NCBI RefSeq assembly: GCF_026343295.1
Contig: NZ_JAPELY010000003.1
Coordinates: 1,302,001 to 1,366,000, forward strand
Reading direction: 5' to 3'
Length of the DNA stretch: 64,000 bases
Source: Streptomyces sp. NBC_00083
GTDB taxonomy: Bacteria > Actinomycetota > Actinomycetes > Streptomycetales > Streptomycetaceae
This document shows, in pieces, positions 45,701 to 52,551 of this stretch. The notes beneath the pieces were generated by a model. It ran no database searches. It saw nothing but the letters and a program-made list of their open reading frames with translations, and was not told where the DNA came from. Each line of letters opens with the position of its first letter. The stretch's first letter is position 1. Made by a program: the position numbers and the translations under genes.

Positions 45701-47480
45701 CGTTGAGGTGGCGGCCGGTTTCGATGGTGGTTTTGACGGGTTGGGTGAGGTGGGGGTCGAGGGCGGCGGCTGCTTGGTCGAAGGCGGTGCGGTAGGCGGG
45801 GAAGGTGTTGTACAACTCTTGTCCCATGCCGAGGCGTTGGGAGCCTTGGCCGGTGAAGAGGAACGCGGTTTTGCCGGGGGTGACCGTTCCGGTGGTGAGG
45901 GTGGGCGCGGGAGTGCCGGCGGTGAGGGCGGTGAGGCCGTCGAGGAGGCCCGGCAGGTCCCGGGCGAGGATCACGCCACGGTGGTCGTGGTGGGTGCGGG
46001 TGGCGGCCAGGGAATGGGCGACGTCTGCCGGGGCCGCCTCGAATGCGGCGTCCGATACGAACGAGTGCAGCCGCTCGGCCTGCGCGCGCAGCGCTTCCCG
46101 GCTTGCGCCGGACACCACGAACGGCAGAACCGCCGACGCGGTCCCGCCCGGTCGCTCCTCGGCCCCGCGCTCCACGGCCGGCGCCTCGGCGACGACGACA
46201 TGGGCGTTGGTGCCGCCCATGCCGAACGAACTGACACCCGCCACCAACGGACGGTCCGGGCGCGGCCACCGCGTCAACTCCCGCTGTACGGACAGGCCCA
46301 GCTCCGCCAGGGGGATCTCCGGGTTCGGCGTACGGAAGTTGAGACTGGCGGGGAGCCGGCGGTGGTGGATGCTCAGCAGCGTCTTGATGAGTCCGACGAT
46401 GCCCGCCGCGCCCTCCAGATGCCCGATGTTGGTCTTGACGGAGCCGACGCGCAGCTCCTGTCCCGGCTCCCGGCCCGTGCCCAGCGCGACGCCGAGGGCG
46501 GCCGCCTCGATGGGGTCGCCCACGGGCGTCCCGGTGCCGTGCAACTCCACGTACTGCACCGCGTCGGCGGGCACGGCGGCCCGCTCGCGCGCGGTGCGCA
46601 GCACCTGCTCCTGGGCGTCCCGGCTGGGTAGGGTCAAGCCGTCCGTGGCACCGTCGTTGTTGACGGCGGAGCCGCGGATGACCCCGTAGACCCGATCACC
46701 GTCGGCGACCGCCGCGCGCAGTGGCTTGAGGACGACGACACCGCTGCCCTCCCCGGGCACGAAGCCGTTGGCGCGGGCGTCGAACGTGTACGTCACGCCG
46801 TCCGGGGACAGGGCGCCGAACCGCTGCTCGGTGACGGTGTTCTCGGCGAGCAGGTTGAGGTTCACACCGGCGGCGACGGCTGCCGTGGACTCGCCGTGGC
46901 GCAGGCTCTCGCACGCCAGGTGCACGGCGACGAGCGACGAGGACTGGGCGGAGTCCACGGTCAGGCTCGGTCCGCGCAGCCCCAGCAGGTGCGAGACGCG
47001 GTTGGCTATGACACCGCGGTTCACACCCGTCATGGTGTGCTGCGCGATGGCCTCGGCCCCGTGCTGGTACAGCAGGTTGGTGTAGTCGTCGCGCAACGTA
47101 CCGACGAACACGGCGGTGGGACTGCCGCGCAGCGAGTCCGGCACGATGCCCGCGTCCTCCAGTGCCTCCCAGGCCAGTTCAAGGACGAGCCGCTGCTGGG
47201 GGTCCATCGCGGCGGCCTCGCGCGGCGACAAGGAGAAGAACGCGGCGTCGAAGTCCGCCACGCCGTCGAGGAATCCACCCCGGGTGACGGCGGAAGTGGA
47301 TTCCTCGCCCCACCGGTCGGCCGGGACGTCCGTGATGGCGCTTGTGCCGTCTCTCAGCAGGTTCCAGAACGCGCTGAGCCCGTCGGCCCCGGGAAGCCGG
47401 CAGGCCATCCCGACGACGGCGATCGGCTCGTCCCGCTCGATGGATGTTTCGACGGCCGTAGGAGCGTGCTCACTCGTCAT
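33759..47480 (-). CDS. PKS1: KSQ-AT-ACP loading module + modules 1 and 2 (each KS-AT-DH-KR-ACP)
   Basis: About 4573 residues. The loading KS has Gln in place of Cys (DSAQSSS, about residue 179), a KSQ that decarboxylates malonyl-ACP to acetyl. Then come AT (GHSIGE about 625) and ACP (Ser about 965; LGFSSLMS). Module 1: KS (Cys about 1196), AT (about 1653), DH (His about 1956, HTIGTTVLLP), KR (LDD, B-type), ACP (about 2693). Module 2: KS (Cys about 2928), AT (about 3383), DH (HAVAGTVLLP about 3687), KR (LDD), ACP (about 4455). All ATs have HAFH (malonyl). The tail SASDEELFALLDD fits the PKS2 head. There is no ER. ATG 47480 has GAAAGG upstream; ATG 47516 is the alternative. Confidence 0.95.
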   Translation of the reverse strand: MTSEHAPTAVETSIERDEPIAVVGMACRLPGADGLSAFWNLLRDGTSAITDVPADRWGEESTSAVTRGGFLDGVADFDAAFFSLSPREAAAMDPQQRLVLELAWEALEDAGIVPDSLRGSPTAVFVGTLRDDYTNLLYQHGAEAIAQHTMTGVNRGVIANRVSHLLGLRGPSLTVDSAQSSSLVAVHLACESLRHGESTAAVAAGVNLNLLAENTVTEQRFGALSPDGVTYTFDARANGFVPGEGSGVVVLKPLRAAVADGDRVYGVIRGSAVNNDGATDGLTLPSRDAQEQVLRTARERAAVPADAVQYVELHGTGTPVGDPIEAAALGVALGTGREPGQELRVGSVKTNIGHLEGAAGIVGLIKTLLSIHHRRLPASLNFRTPNPEIPLAELGLSVQRELTRWPRPDRPLVAGVSSFGMGGTNAHVVVAEAPAVERGAEERPGGTASAVLPFVVSGASREALRAQAERLHSFVSDAAFEAAPADVAHSLAATRTHHDHRGVILARDLPGLLDGLTALTAGTPAPTLTTGTVTPGKTAFLFTGQGSQRLGMGQELYNTFPAYRTAFDQAAAALDPHLTQPVKTTIETGRHLNDTAHTQPALFAHETALYHLLTTLGIQPDYVTGHSIGEITAAHIAGTLTLTDAAHLVTTRARLMQTAPTGGTMIAIQATEHDITPHLTHHPNVTIAALNTPNSTVISGDAQAAQDIAERLRAQGHKTTRLNVSHAFHSPHMDPVLDEFHTALAGLTFHTPHTPAISTVTGALVTDQWSTPDYWVQQIRRPVRFTDAIHTLEHNGVTTYLEIGPDAVCAPLAATTLANPTGKQTVATQRKDKPETLTLLNALATLHAHGTTINWPALPAESAPHRVDLPTYAFQRKRYWLDGTARTRRPLSSLGATGTAAAAAAGNGDAPALDPRGELGARLAALSGAARRQAVTELVDTHIAAVLEYGADERIERHTPFQKLGFSSLMSTELRTALAAATGLPLPVGLLFDHSTPEALVRFVESELLGADTAGDDVAATPGEDGEPIAVISMACRFPGGIASPEDLWRLVSEGGDAITAFPTNRGWAEDLYDPDPERQGKSSVRHGGFLHDAGEFDPAFFGISPREALAMDPQQRLLLETSWEAVERAGLLPQALRGSRTGVFVGATALEYGPRMQDAPPSVHGHVLTGSTTSVLSGRIAYQLGLLGPAVTADTACSSSLVALHLAIRSLRSGETNLALAGGATVMSSPGMFVEFSRQRGLAPDGRCKSFAADADGTGWSEGVGLLLLERLSDARRNGHTVLAVLRGSAINQDGASNGLTAPSGVAQQQVIRQALADSRLAPADIDAVEAHGTGTVLGDPIEADALMATYGTGRADRDPVYLGSLKSNIGHAQAAAGVGGVIKMVQAMRHGVLPKTLHVGEPTTHVDWTAGAVELLTESRPWPATERPRRAAVSSFGISGTNAHVVVEFDPADRAPAAPQPAADTEASDTTGLPAPWIVSARTGQALRAQAARLRASLAGDADLASVGRSLAVARTRFDERAAVFGARAEDRLAALGALASGEGHPDVITASAAAAGRTAFLFTGQGAQRLGMGRELYATQPVFAAALDEVCQSFDGKLERSLRDVLFADPEGPDAALIHRTAYTQPALFAVEVALFRLLAHHGLAPDLLAGHSIGELAAAHVAGVFSLADAATLVAARARLMQSAPPGGAMIALQADEDEVLVTLAGHERAVSIAAVNGPRSVVISGDAGAAEEIAAVWSARGRKTTRLTVSHAFHSPHMDGVLDAFREIAAGITFHPPAIPLVSTVTGLLADAEELMSPEYWSGQVRATVRFLDAVRELARQHATVLVEVGPDAVLSALANSALGNDSAVPLLRSGRPEADTLVRGIARAHAAGAPLDATALFPGTAHVDLPTYTFTREHYWLAPQPSTNARDLGLDAAGHPLLATAVDLAEHEDTVLAGRISLAGQGWLADHTIGTTVLLPATAFLELAVAAADHLGLPHVADLALEAPLALADGEAARVQVTVGAADHGGARPFTIHAGHDTEGEQSRQWTRHASGSLAPAAPADREHDPLTEWPPADAVPEPIEDAYERLDALGYTYGPAFQGLAGLWRAGDDRYAEIRLPAALTEAAGSYGLHPALLDAALHPLVLAAAVDAEPDTIRLPFAISGVTLHAGGAAELRVRISPRGSDTFSLTLADGTGAPVADIASLTLRPVAKERLAGAARRAAADALYEVRWPVVSAPRPETDLTLTDIGETLTGVDPAAVLVVRPATPSAEGPHAATRRVLSLVQDFLADERFADSRMAVVTSGAVATRPGEDVTDLGSAPVWGLVRSAQSEHPGRLVLVDLDDAADQAGLRAALAADEPQLAVRKGELLAPRLVPVASGVDASTPRTAFGPDGTVLVTGGTGGLGALFARHLVSSHGVRRLLLTSRRGGTAPGAAELASELAELGAEVRIEAVDVSDRDALATLLDTVPAAHPLTGVVHTAGVLDDATVLALTPERLGTVLGPKADAARHLHDLTVGLDLSAFVLFSSVSGLTGTAGQANYAAANTYLDALAAHRRAQGLAGVSLAWGLWDAGQGMGARLTATDVARWERAGMPPLAPEQGLALFDAALTRTAPLLAPVTLRPARMAGTEQHALFRDLLPARTRRAARGSAGSGRSSAWARQIAALPADKRHEAVLDLVRGKVAAVLGHSGAASVAPDRAFNDIGFDSMAAVELRNQLNTATGLRLPTTLVFDHPAPNAVATHLLGRIAEEKAPVATRAPRRSAADEPIAIVGMACRYPGGVASPEQLWRLVADGVDAVSAFPSNRGWDLEGLYDPDPERAGTSYTRHGGFLHDADLFDAEFFGISPREATATDPQQRLLLETAWETFENAGIDPAVLRGTSTGVFTGAMYDDYPVRANAAPGEFEGFLLAGNLSSVLSGRVAYTYGLEGPAMTVDTACSSSLVALHLAANALRSGECDLALAGGVTVMAQPTTFVEFSRQRGLSADGRCKAFAASADGTGWSEGVGLLLVERLSDARRNGHTVLAVVRGSAVNQDGASNGLTAPNGPAQERVIRQALENARLTAADVDAVEAHGTGTTLGDPIEAQALLNTYGQDRRDGAGPVWLGSLKSNIGHAQAAAGVGGIIKMIQAMRHEELPRTLHVDEPSGHIDWESGAVELLTEARAWPASDRPRRAGVSSFGISGTNAHVIIEEPPVPAAQGTGTGTGGGHGVVPWIVTARGEDSLRAQARRLHTHVSEHPELAVDDVAFSLAGSRASLAYGAAVVGSDRDTLLAGLDTLARGGSSADVLRGRAASGRTAFLFTGQGSQRINMGRELYASSPAFARALDEVAEHLDAELVRPLKSVLFAPESSSSAALMDQTMFTQAALFAVEVALFRWFEQHGLRPDFLLGHSIGEITAAHVAGVLSLPDAAVLVAERGRLMQAAPEGGAMVAIEATEAEVRAALDARPAGAGSVDVAGVNGPRSVVVSGDADAVDEIAARWRDRGARTKRLVVSHAFHSAHMDEVLEEFRAVAAGLTFRAPGIPIVSNVTGTLATDEELTSPDYWVRHIREAVRFHDGVRYLEAEGVTRFVELGPDGVLTALVQGSLDTDAEVLAPALRKGRPEAETAVGALSLLHLNGAGPDWTATLPGARRVELPSYAFQRRRHWLDTPAPAANASDLGLDAVGHPFLGAAVSMAGRDELVFTGRLSLRTHPWLAEHAVAGTVLLPATGLLELAARAGDQAGAERVAELTLSAPLVLPAAGGAQVQVTVGAPDGGGTRSVEIHARVGDGDWVLHAHGALAPAGSDDVGTGLTQWPPPGATEVDLTDVYERLAGRDYVYGPAFQGLRRVWSAAAEVFAEVVLPDHLADDAGAFLLHPALLDAALHPLLPGVAAESGAELLPFAWSDVRVHAVGATVLRVRIAYPGGPGGDDVSLTVADGSGAPVASVGSLSLRPLSREALRAAAETGPEALFPVAWSEIEDVVEGAEPDLVALGAWPDATVVSYPDLDGVAKAEARTVLWSLASASGVSVGTGIASLARVELIRVLERVQAFLADDRLADARLVVVTRGAVAAGPTEDVPDLVHAGVWGLLRVAQTENPGRIVLIDLDDVEQAWRVPSAARTGEPQLALRAGRAFTPRLARSSEGTGSGAADNRVPRWDDGTVLITGATGTLGQVLARHLVAEHGARRLLLLSRRGERAPGAAELRTELEESGATVEFAACDAADREALAAALAAVPDEFPLRSVVHTAGVLDDTVVGDLTPERLDAVVRPKIDAAWNLHELTRDLDLSAFVVYSSIAGLIGNAGQANYAAGNTFLDALAAHRRSLGLAGTSLAWGLWSQSSTISGGLSETDLRRLARLGLSPLTSQQAMGLFDGAVADGRPLFAASGIDTGTLRRQGDGAHPLLRALVPAARRRRAALSGADAGGEGASGLSRRLAALDASGREEALADVVLAQVADVLGHDGHATIPADRSFQELGFDSLTAVELRNKLNAATGLRLPTTLVFDYPSPVALAAFLAGQITVARTPDAAAGAEPLLADLERAQSLIGALAPDDGARKQVAERLRELLHLADGTAAGGTEEMSLDSASDEELFALLDDME
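45081..45840 (-). repeat. Near-identical AT block, copy C (PKS1 loading module)
   Basis: Third copy of the block at 13501-14260. Here it belongs to the loading AT, 25 kb from the other two. Confidence 0.85.
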
Positions 47481-47627
47481 GAACTTCGGCTGACCTTTCA
47501 CCAGTGCATTCCCCATGAGTCAGGACGTGCTGTGGAGGCGTATTGCGGAGATTCCAGCAGGAGATGCGAAGCTACCCCGGCTCGCGAAGGAGCTTTCCAA
47601 CGCCTGGGCACGGAGCGGTAATCGGCG

Positions 47628-49205
47628 TCAGGAAGGGATTGCCAGCCGCTGCGAATCCTGCGCGCGCAGAATGCCGCACACATCGGTGAGTCCCCGCTCC
47701 AGGCGGTCGATCTCCTCGTCCGTGATCAGGATTGAGGGCTCAAAACGCAGTGTGTTCACCGCGCTGGCGGTGGGGAACGTGCGAATTCCATGGGCGTGCA
47801 GAAGATGCCCGGCCAGGAAATAGCCGAACAGGCCCGAGCCGGCCGCGCCGCGGATCACCTCGTCCGTGGCGCCGGACTGGTCCTTGAACTCGAAGCCCTG
47901 CATCAGTCCGCGGCCCCGCACGTCCTCGACCACGTCGGGGAAGGCGGTCCGCACCCTGTCGAGCATGGCCGCGAGGGCGGCGCCGCGCTCTGCCGCCCGC
48001 TGATAGGCGCGGCCGCCGTCGGCCTCCAGCAACTCAAGTACTTTCAGGCCCAGATGGCAGGAGAAGCTGTCCTTGGCGAACGTCGAGCTGTGCACCAGCT
48101 CGAACTGGGCCCGGTAGCGGGCCGTGCGCACCAGCATCACGGAGGCCTTGGCTATGCCGCCGCCCAGAGACTTGGCGAGCGCGTAGTAGTCGCCGCGCAG
48201 GCCCACCAGGGAGCTGGCGAGCAGGGCGCCGGTGCGGCCCATGCCGCTCTGGATCTCGTCGATGACCAGCGGGCAGTCCGCCGCGTCGGCGAACTCCTGG
48301 ATGTGGCCCGCGAATTCCGCGGACAGGGGCCTGATGCCGCCCTCGCCCTGGACGGGTTCGAGGAGGAACGCGCAGAACACCGGCGCGGGGCTCTCGGCGA
48401 TCCGCACGTCGGCGCCGTCGAGGACGAGCCGCAGCAGGTCGGCGCGCTCGTCTTCGAGGATCTCCTTGAGTACGTCGGGCCGGTCCTGCGGCACGAAGCG
48501 GGCGTGCGCGCCGAGCGCCGCGAACGGCGCCCGGTAGCCCTCGTTGTGCGTCAGCTGGACGCTGCCCATCAGCTTGCCGTGGAAGCCGCCCTCCAGGGCG
48601 AGCAGCACGGGGGCGTGCGCGCTCAGCGCCTCGTTCCGGCGGGTGACCTCGGCGATGACGTCCTCCAGTGCCGAGCCGCGCGGGAGCCCCAGGCGCTCGC
48701 ACACCGAGTCGGCCACGGCCACCGGCCGCGCGGCGGCGGCGGTACGGATCTCCTCGACCCCGGCCGCGATCTCCTCCAAGGCCTCGGCCAGCCTCAGCAC
48801 CCGGTCCAACTCGGCGTGCTTGACGGCCGCTTCCACAGCCTCGGCGCCGCTGTTGGCGAAGGTGGCGTAATAGGGCTCGTCGGTGCCCGTCTCCCGGTGG
48901 ATGATCCGGTTCAGCTCGGCGGCGAGCCGATTGGCGTACGGGTGGGACGAGAACTGCGCGTGGATCGGCGACTGCGCGGCGAGCAGCCGCTGGGCCTCGG
49001 CCACGATCTCGGGGTGATTGTGCCCGAACATCAGCGACCCGTATCCGCCCGCGAAGTCGAGGACGGGGAGCTCCTGCCCGTCGTCGCCCAGCCGGTACAG
49101 CGTGTTTCCCGCACCGCGTACGTATTCGACATCGAGGCCCGCCGCGGCCAGCACCGCGAGGAGATGGGGTTCGGCGAGTTCGGGTGCGGCCGGTCCTGCA
49201 TTCAT
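47628..49205 (-). CDS. Class III aminotransferase for polyketide aldehyde
   Basis: A 525-residue PLP enzyme of the class III family: GGYGSLMFGHNHPEIVAEAQ, ANSGAEAVEAAVKHAE, LALEGGFHGKLMGS, VIDEIQSGMGRTG and the PLP-lysine region YYALAKSLGGGIAKA. It is longer than typical members because of a helical insertion of about 60 residues after AAVKHAE. In cyclic-imine polyketide pathways such as coelimycin, an enzyme of this class aminates the aldehyde released by the reductase domain. I chose ATG 49205, since AAGGAG lies six bases upstream. It precedes PKS1 by 147 bp on the same strand, so the two probably share a transcript. Confidence 0.93.
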   Translation of the reverse strand: MNAGPAAPELAEPHLLAVLAAAGLDVEYVRGAGNTLYRLGDDGQELPVLDFAGGYGSLMFGHNHPEIVAEAQRLLAAQSPIHAQFSSHPYANRLAAELNRIIHRETGTDEPYYATFANSGAEAVEAAVKHAELDRVLRLAEALEEIAAGVEEIRTAAAARPVAVADSVCERLGLPRGSALEDVIAEVTRRNEALSAHAPVLLALEGGFHGKLMGSVQLTHNEGYRAPFAALGAHARFVPQDRPDVLKEILEDERADLLRLVLDGADVRIAESPAPVFCAFLLEPVQGEGGIRPLSAEFAGHIQEFADAADCPLVIDEIQSGMGRTGALLASSLVGLRGDYYALAKSLGGGIAKASVMLVRTARYRAQFELVHSSTFAKDSFSCHLGLKVLELLEADGGRAYQRAAERGAALAAMLDRVRTAFPDVVEDVRGRGLMQGFEFKDQSGATDEVIRGAAGSGLFGYFLAGHLLHAHGIRTFPTASAVNTLRFEPSILITDEEIDRLERGLTDVCGILRAQDSQRLAIPS

Positions 49206-49235
49206 GTGTCGCTCCTTGTCGTGCGCGGAAAAGCC

Positions 49236-49261
49236 TCCTGGAACGGGAGACTTCCTGGAAC
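49236..49261 (-). promoter_or_regulatory. Direct repeat in aminotransferase-PKS1 leader
   Basis: TCCTGGAAC occurs at 49236-49244 and 49253-49261, 17 bases apart, just upstream of the aminotransferase start. The spacing does not match the 11/22-base SARP pattern, so the meaning is unclear. Confidence 0.35.
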
Positions 49262-49374
49262 TCTCCATCCTGTTCCGCGCGCCGCGGCCGCCGGTCATGC
49301 GAAAGTCATTCGGGCCGCCACGGCGACGGGGTGGGCCTCCGGTTACCGGATGATGGACGTTCGGCCGGTGAGGA

Positions 49375-49403
49375 CGTGCCGCGCCGGAATCCGGCGCGGC
49401 ACG
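49375..49403 (-). terminator. Hairpin terminator after large SARP gene
   Basis: A perfect 13-bp stem (CGTGCCGCGCCGG with CCGGCGCGGCACG) and a 3-base loop lie 16 bases past the stop at 49420. Confidence 0.85.
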
Positions 49404-49419
49404 GGGAAGTGGCGTCCGG

Positions 49420-51657
49420 TTATCCGGCGACGTTCTGCGAACCTTGGCTGCGCGCGGCCAACAGCAGGAATTCCACCAGCTGTTCATTGGTGATGCGCTC
49501 GGGCCGGTCTAGGGTCACCGTGGTGACACGGCTCTTGCCGCCGGCCCAGGACGGCCGTAGCGCCAGCAGCTCGGGCCCGGCGCAGGCGACCACGAACAGG
49601 GGCCCGGCCCCGGCCGACTCCGCGAGCTCGCCCACGGCGTCCAGCGCCATGTCGGTGGCGTGGTGCAGATCGTCGACACACAGCACCAGGGGGCGCCGCT
49701 GCGCCGCCTCCTGGAAGAACTCCCGCCACGCGTCCAGCACTTCACCCGGGCACATCTCGCCGAAGGCGGCCTCCACGCCGCTGAGCGCGACCAGCGGGCG
49801 CAGCCGCTCCAGCCGCAGGTGCGCCGTCTCCTCGGACGGGTAAAGCGCCCGCACCTCGCGTTCGAGGGCGGACTGCGCCGTGGCCTCGTCGGCGCCGGGC
49901 CGGATGCCGCAGTACGAAGCGAGGAGCCGGCCCGCCACCAGCAGCGGTGACGCGGCGCCGTCCTCGGGCACGTCCGCGGTCAGCACCAGCGGCGCGTCCG
50001 GCCGGGCCGCGGCCCAGCGCCCGAAGTCGGTGAGCAGACGGCTCTTTCCGGTGCCGGCCTCGCCGAGCACCGTGACCAGGTGGGGCACCGCGCGCTGCAG
50101 CGTGCGCTTCATCAGACCGCGCAGGACGTCGAGTTCCACGGACCGCTCCGCGGAGTCGGGCTCGTCTGCGCCGAGGGAGCGCAAGCCCAGGGCCTGCCAG
50201 CTCCCGGCGGGATCCGCACAGCGGAGGTAGTCGATGCCGTGCTCACTGGCGCGGCGGACGGCGTCACTGACCCGCACCTCGCTCGCGGGGACCCCCGAGA
50301 GCAGTGCCTGCGACTCGTCGAGGACCGCGCCGATCACGGTCGGCGGCCCGCCCCGGTCGCACGCGCGCAGCAGTACCTCGCCCATGGTCACCGCCGCGTG
50401 CACGGTGGACCGGTCCGTGTCCGCGCCCGATTGCGCCGGGACGTCGAGCACGTCGCGGATGGCGAGGGCCGCGAGGACAGCCTGGTGGGGGGCGTCGCGC
50501 CGGCCGTCGAGTCCGAACAGGGCCAGACAGACCGAGCCGATGGTGGCGGTCACGGTTCCCCCGTGCCGCTCGACCTGTTCGCGGACGAGCAGGGCGGCGC
50601 CGGCGAGCAGATCGACGTGCTCCTGATCGGTGCCGCCGAGAGACGGCGCGAGCCGGTGGCGCACGCACAGGACGCCGACCTGACGTCGTTCGACGCCCAC
50701 CGGCCGCTCCGCCGTGGCGGCTGCGGGACCGGGCGCGGGCGCAGGCCCGCGGGTGCCGGCCGCCGGGCGGCGGCCCCCGGCGGCGGCACCCGTATCGGCG
50801 GGGGTGCCGGCGGAGATAGCGTCGGCGGCGGGCGATCTGTGTGAGGTGAGGGGAGCCTGTGGTTCCCGCGCACGGTCCAGGGCGAGTGCGGGGTCCTGGG
50901 TGAGGATCAGTTGTTGCAGCCGCTGCAGTGCCTGCCCCGGTTCCAGACCCAGGCTCTCCACGAGCACCGCCCGGACACGGCTGAAGACGGTCAGCGCGTC
51001 CGCCTGCCGCCCACAGCGGTACAGGGCCAGCATCAGCTGGCCGCACGAGCGTTCCCTGAGCGGCTCGGCCCGCACCATGGTTTCCAGCTCCGCGAGAACC
51101 TCATGGTGGCGCCCGCACGCCAGCTGTGCCTCGAAGTAGTCCTCCAGGACGTCGAGCCGGGTGTTCTGCACGGCGACGAGTTCGGGCCATTCCACGCCCG
51201 TCTCGACCAGGTCGGCGAGAGCGGGCCCGCGCCACAGCGCCAGGGCATCGCGCAGCAGGGGCGCCGCCGCCTCCGGAGCTCCGGAGGCGAGCCTGTCGCG
51301 GCCCTGGCCGACCCAGGTGTGGAACAGGTGCAGATCCACCTGCTCGGGGTCGACGCGCATGACATAGCCGGGTGGTTGGGTCAGCAGCGCCGCCCGAGCC
51401 GTCGGCGCCTGAGCTCCCGCACCACGCCCGGGAGTCAGGGCACCGCGCAGCCCGTAGACCGCGTTCTGCAGGATTTTGCGGGCCGTCACAGGGGCGTCGT
51501 CGACGCCCCACAGGGCGTTCAGGAGCTGACTGGTGGCCACTACCTTGTTTGCCTGGAGCAGCAGAAAGCCGAGCGTCGCCCTCTGCTTGGTGCCGCCCAG
51601 CACCACGGTCCTGCCCTCGTCCATGACTTCCATCGGACCCAGCAATCGGAACTGCAT
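49420..51657 (-). CDS. Large SARP regulator with nucleotide-cyclase-like and AAA ATPase domains (PimR-type)
   Basis: A 745-residue regulator: N-terminal SARP half (winged HTH about 1-95, LQANKVVATSQLLNALWG; BTAD about 100-250, LVESLGLEPGQALQRLQ), an Ala/Pro linker (260-310), a class III nucleotide-cyclase-like domain (about 315-480; HGGTVTATIGSVCLALFG) and an ATPase region with P-loop GEAGTGKSRL near 530 and LVLCVDDLHHATD as Walker B. It stops there, without the TPR and LuxR ends of full LAL regulators, an arrangement known from PimR. GGGGGG precedes the ATG. It likely acts with the short SARP on the cluster. Confidence 0.9.
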   Translation of the reverse strand: MQFRLLGPMEVMDEGRTVVLGGTKQRATLGFLLLQANKVVATSQLLNALWGVDDAPVTARKILQNAVYGLRGALTPGRGAGAQAPTARAALLTQPPGYVMRVDPEQVDLHLFHTWVGQGRDRLASGAPEAAAPLLRDALALWRGPALADLVETGVEWPELVAVQNTRLDVLEDYFEAQLACGRHHEVLAELETMVRAEPLRERSCGQLMLALYRCGRQADALTVFSRVRAVLVESLGLEPGQALQRLQQLILTQDPALALDRAREPQAPLTSHRSPAADAISAGTPADTGAAAGGRRPAAGTRGPAPAPGPAAATAERPVGVERRQVGVLCVRHRLAPSLGGTDQEHVDLLAGAALLVREQVERHGGTVTATIGSVCLALFGLDGRRDAPHQAVLAALAIRDVLDVPAQSGADTDRSTVHAAVTMGEVLLRACDRGGPPTVIGAVLDESQALLSGVPASEVRVSDAVRRASEHGIDYLRCADPAGSWQALGLRSLGADEPDSAERSVELDVLRGLMKRTLQRAVPHLVTVLGEAGTGKSRLLTDFGRWAAARPDAPLVLTADVPEDGAASPLLVAGRLLASYCGIRPGADEATAQSALEREVRALYPSEETAHLRLERLRPLVALSGVEAAFGEMCPGEVLDAWREFFQEAAQRRPLVLCVDDLHHATDMALDAVGELAESAGAGPLFVVACAGPELLALRPSWAGGKSRVTTVTLDRPERITNEQLVEFLLLAARSQGSQNVAG

Positions 51658-51798
51658 CGCATCCCCCCACCCGGCACCCCGTGCCGCTGACCGACACCAC
51701 GCGTCCGGCGAACACGTGGCGTTGTGCGTACCCCCGAGATTCAGTCACCAGGGTGCTGGCAGGTGGTCCAAGCGTGCACAAATCTCGCACAAGCAGTC

Positions 51799-52551
51799 TC
51801 AGCGAGCGGATGCCGAGCGGGTGGCGGGCCGCGGATGCCCGGAGACGCTGCCGACGACGCCCGGCGCCCGCACGGCGTTCGCGGCACCGCGGGTCAGGGC
51901 GACGGCGGTCAGCAGAATGCCGTCGCGGTGCAGCCAGCCGCCGTCGAAGCCCCGGATGCGGCGGCCGCCCACCTCCGGCCCGTCCACGAGCAGGCGCGCG
52001 TGGAAGGTGCCCAGGTCCGGATCGACGGTGACGACGGCCTCGTCGAAGTCGAGCCGACGGCCGGTCAGCGGAAACCAGGCCTTGTACACGCTCTCCTTGG
52101 CACTGAACACGAGCCGGTCCCAGCAGACCTCCGGCCTGCGCACCCGCAGCGCCGCCAGCCACGCCCGCTCCTGCGGGACGGTCACCAGGTCGAGGGTTCC
52201 GATCCCCTCGATCGGCAGATGGGGCTCGGCGTCGATCCCGATCGCGGCGAAGTCACCGCCGTACGCCACCGCGGCCGCCCGGTACCCCGCGCAGTGCGTC
52301 ATGCTGCCGACCACACCGCCCGGCCAGACGGGTGCCCCCAGCGGGCCGGGCAGGATCGGCGACGGTGCGATCCGCAGCTCCGCGAGGGCTTGCCGGGCGA
52401 GAACACGTACGGTGGTGAACTCCCGCCGCCGTCTGGGCACGGCGTCCGCCACCAGCCGCTCCTCGGCCTCGTACGGGCCCACCCCTTCGACGACGTCGTC
52501 GTGGAAGGCCTCGGCGACCGCCATGGGCGCGGTGAGCAGCTGCTCGATCAC
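51799..52551 (-). CDS. Sfp/EntD-type 4'-phosphopantetheinyl transferase
   Basis: A protein of up to 250 residues with the group II PPTase signatures: MTHCAGYRAAAVAYG, AIGIDAEPH (metal-binding Asp and Glu) and RLVFSAKESVYKAWFPLTG. It transfers phosphopantetheine from CoA to Ser of carrier domains, so it would activate the five ACPs of this assembly line. It lies 147 bp downstream of the type II thioesterase on the same strand. The start is GTG. The C-terminal 25 residues (after VALTRG) look unstructured. Confidence 0.93.
   Translation of the reverse strand: MIEQLLTAPMAVAEAFHDDVVEGVGPYEAEERLVADAVPRRRREFTTVRVLARQALAELRIAPSPILPGPLGAPVWPGGVVGSMTHCAGYRAAAVAYGGDFAAIGIDAEPHLPIEGIGTLDLVTVPQERAWLAALRVRRPEVCWDRLVFSAKESVYKAWFPLTGRRLDFDEAVVTVDPDLGTFHARLLVDGPEVGGRRIRGFDGGWLHRDGILLTAVALTRGAANAVRAPGVVGSVSGHPRPATRSASAR

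Noticed and set aside
13501..45840. Repeated blocks considered as mobile elements or CRISPR-like arrays
   Set aside because: All copies are in frame within AT or KS domains and hundreds of bases long, with no spacers or terminal repeats.
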